Of a DNA stretch of 5,488 nucleotides, positions 5,472 through 5,488 are shown one piece after another. The position numbers and the translations under genes are program-made. The notes below the pieces were generated by a model. The model saw only the letters and a program-made list of their open reading frames with translations, was not told the DNA's origin and did no database searches. Where the stretch lies: positions 1-5,488 of the forward strand of contig CAIJKT010000556.1 of assembly GCA_903821255.1 (NCBI GenBank), given 5' to 3'. Position 1 is the stretch's first letter, and each line of letters opens with the position of its first letter. The stretch is from an uncultured Lentisphaeria bacterium (GTDB lineage: Bacteria; Verrucomicrobiota; Lentisphaeria; Victivallales; Victivallaceae).

Positions 5472-5488
5472 ATGGATGTCAATGTCAA
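5472..5488 (+). CDS. Start of a downstream gene, cut by the window edge (possibly a sodium:solute symporter)
   Basis: Only five codons (MDVNV) and two further bases are visible after a good AGGAG. The sequence itself does not identify the product. A sodium:solute symporter is expected only from the small accessory-like gene upstream. Confidence 0.5.

Overview
The window is a bacterial chromosomal segment. It has two parts: a five-gene plus-strand cluster for cell-surface glycan synthesis or modification (about 1-4359), and a flanking region with a convergent lipoprotein gene and the start of a sodium:solute-symporter-type locus (4370-5488). A lipoprotein signal peptide, a GT2/GtrA pair and a B12-type radical SAM fragment suggest a Gram-negative, probably anaerobic organism. 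An uncultured PVC/Lentisphaerota-like bacterium is possible, but that placement is a low-confidence inference and no rRNA or marker gene is present to settle it.

Layout. 1-716 holds the C-terminal two-thirds or less of a B12-binding-type radical SAM enzyme; its cysteine cluster lies outside the window or has been cut off by an apparent frameshift near base 70. It overlaps by 4 bases a three-part methyltransferase (713-1843: zinc-binding N-terminus, SAM-binding core, Rossmann-like C-terminal domain). Then come a membrane-anchored family 2 glycosyltransferase (1869-2834), a GtrA-type four-helix membrane protein (2841-3326) and an NAD-dependent epimerase/dehydratase-like protein (3319-4359). Gaps are 25 bases or less, or the genes overlap, so this looks like one transcription unit entering from the left.

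The likely joint role is as follows. The glycosyltransferase charges a polyprenyl-phosphate with a sugar, the GtrA-like protein helps move that lipid-linked sugar across the inner membrane, and the epimerase-like, methyltransferase and radical SAM proteins supply or decorate the sugar or lipid. The substrate cannot be read from the sequence. Base composition changes sharply along the cluster, from very A+T-rich on the left (13 of 60 G+C at 121-180 by hand count) to G+C-rich on the right (38 of 60 at 3901-3960), which suggests it was assembled from parts of different origin.

On the minus strand, 4370-4948 encodes a lipoprotein with a Ser-rich linker and a domain resembling the P1 head of SecD. 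It converges on the epimerase with only 10 bases between stops. A roughly 260-base divergent intergenic region follows, with a candidate minus-strand promoter, a 17-base palindrome and repeated ACTTAAATG-like elements at the ribosome binding sites. A 44-residue single-helix protein (5207-5341) resembles the small accessory proteins that precede sodium:solute symporters. The next gene starts at 5472 and is cut by the window edge.

No RNA gene, CRISPR array or insertion sequence was seen, and no convincing novel multi-gene system. The most notable points are the probable frameshift in the radical SAM gene, loss of the catalytic Lys in the epimerase-like protein, the composition break, and the repeated element at both divergent start sites.
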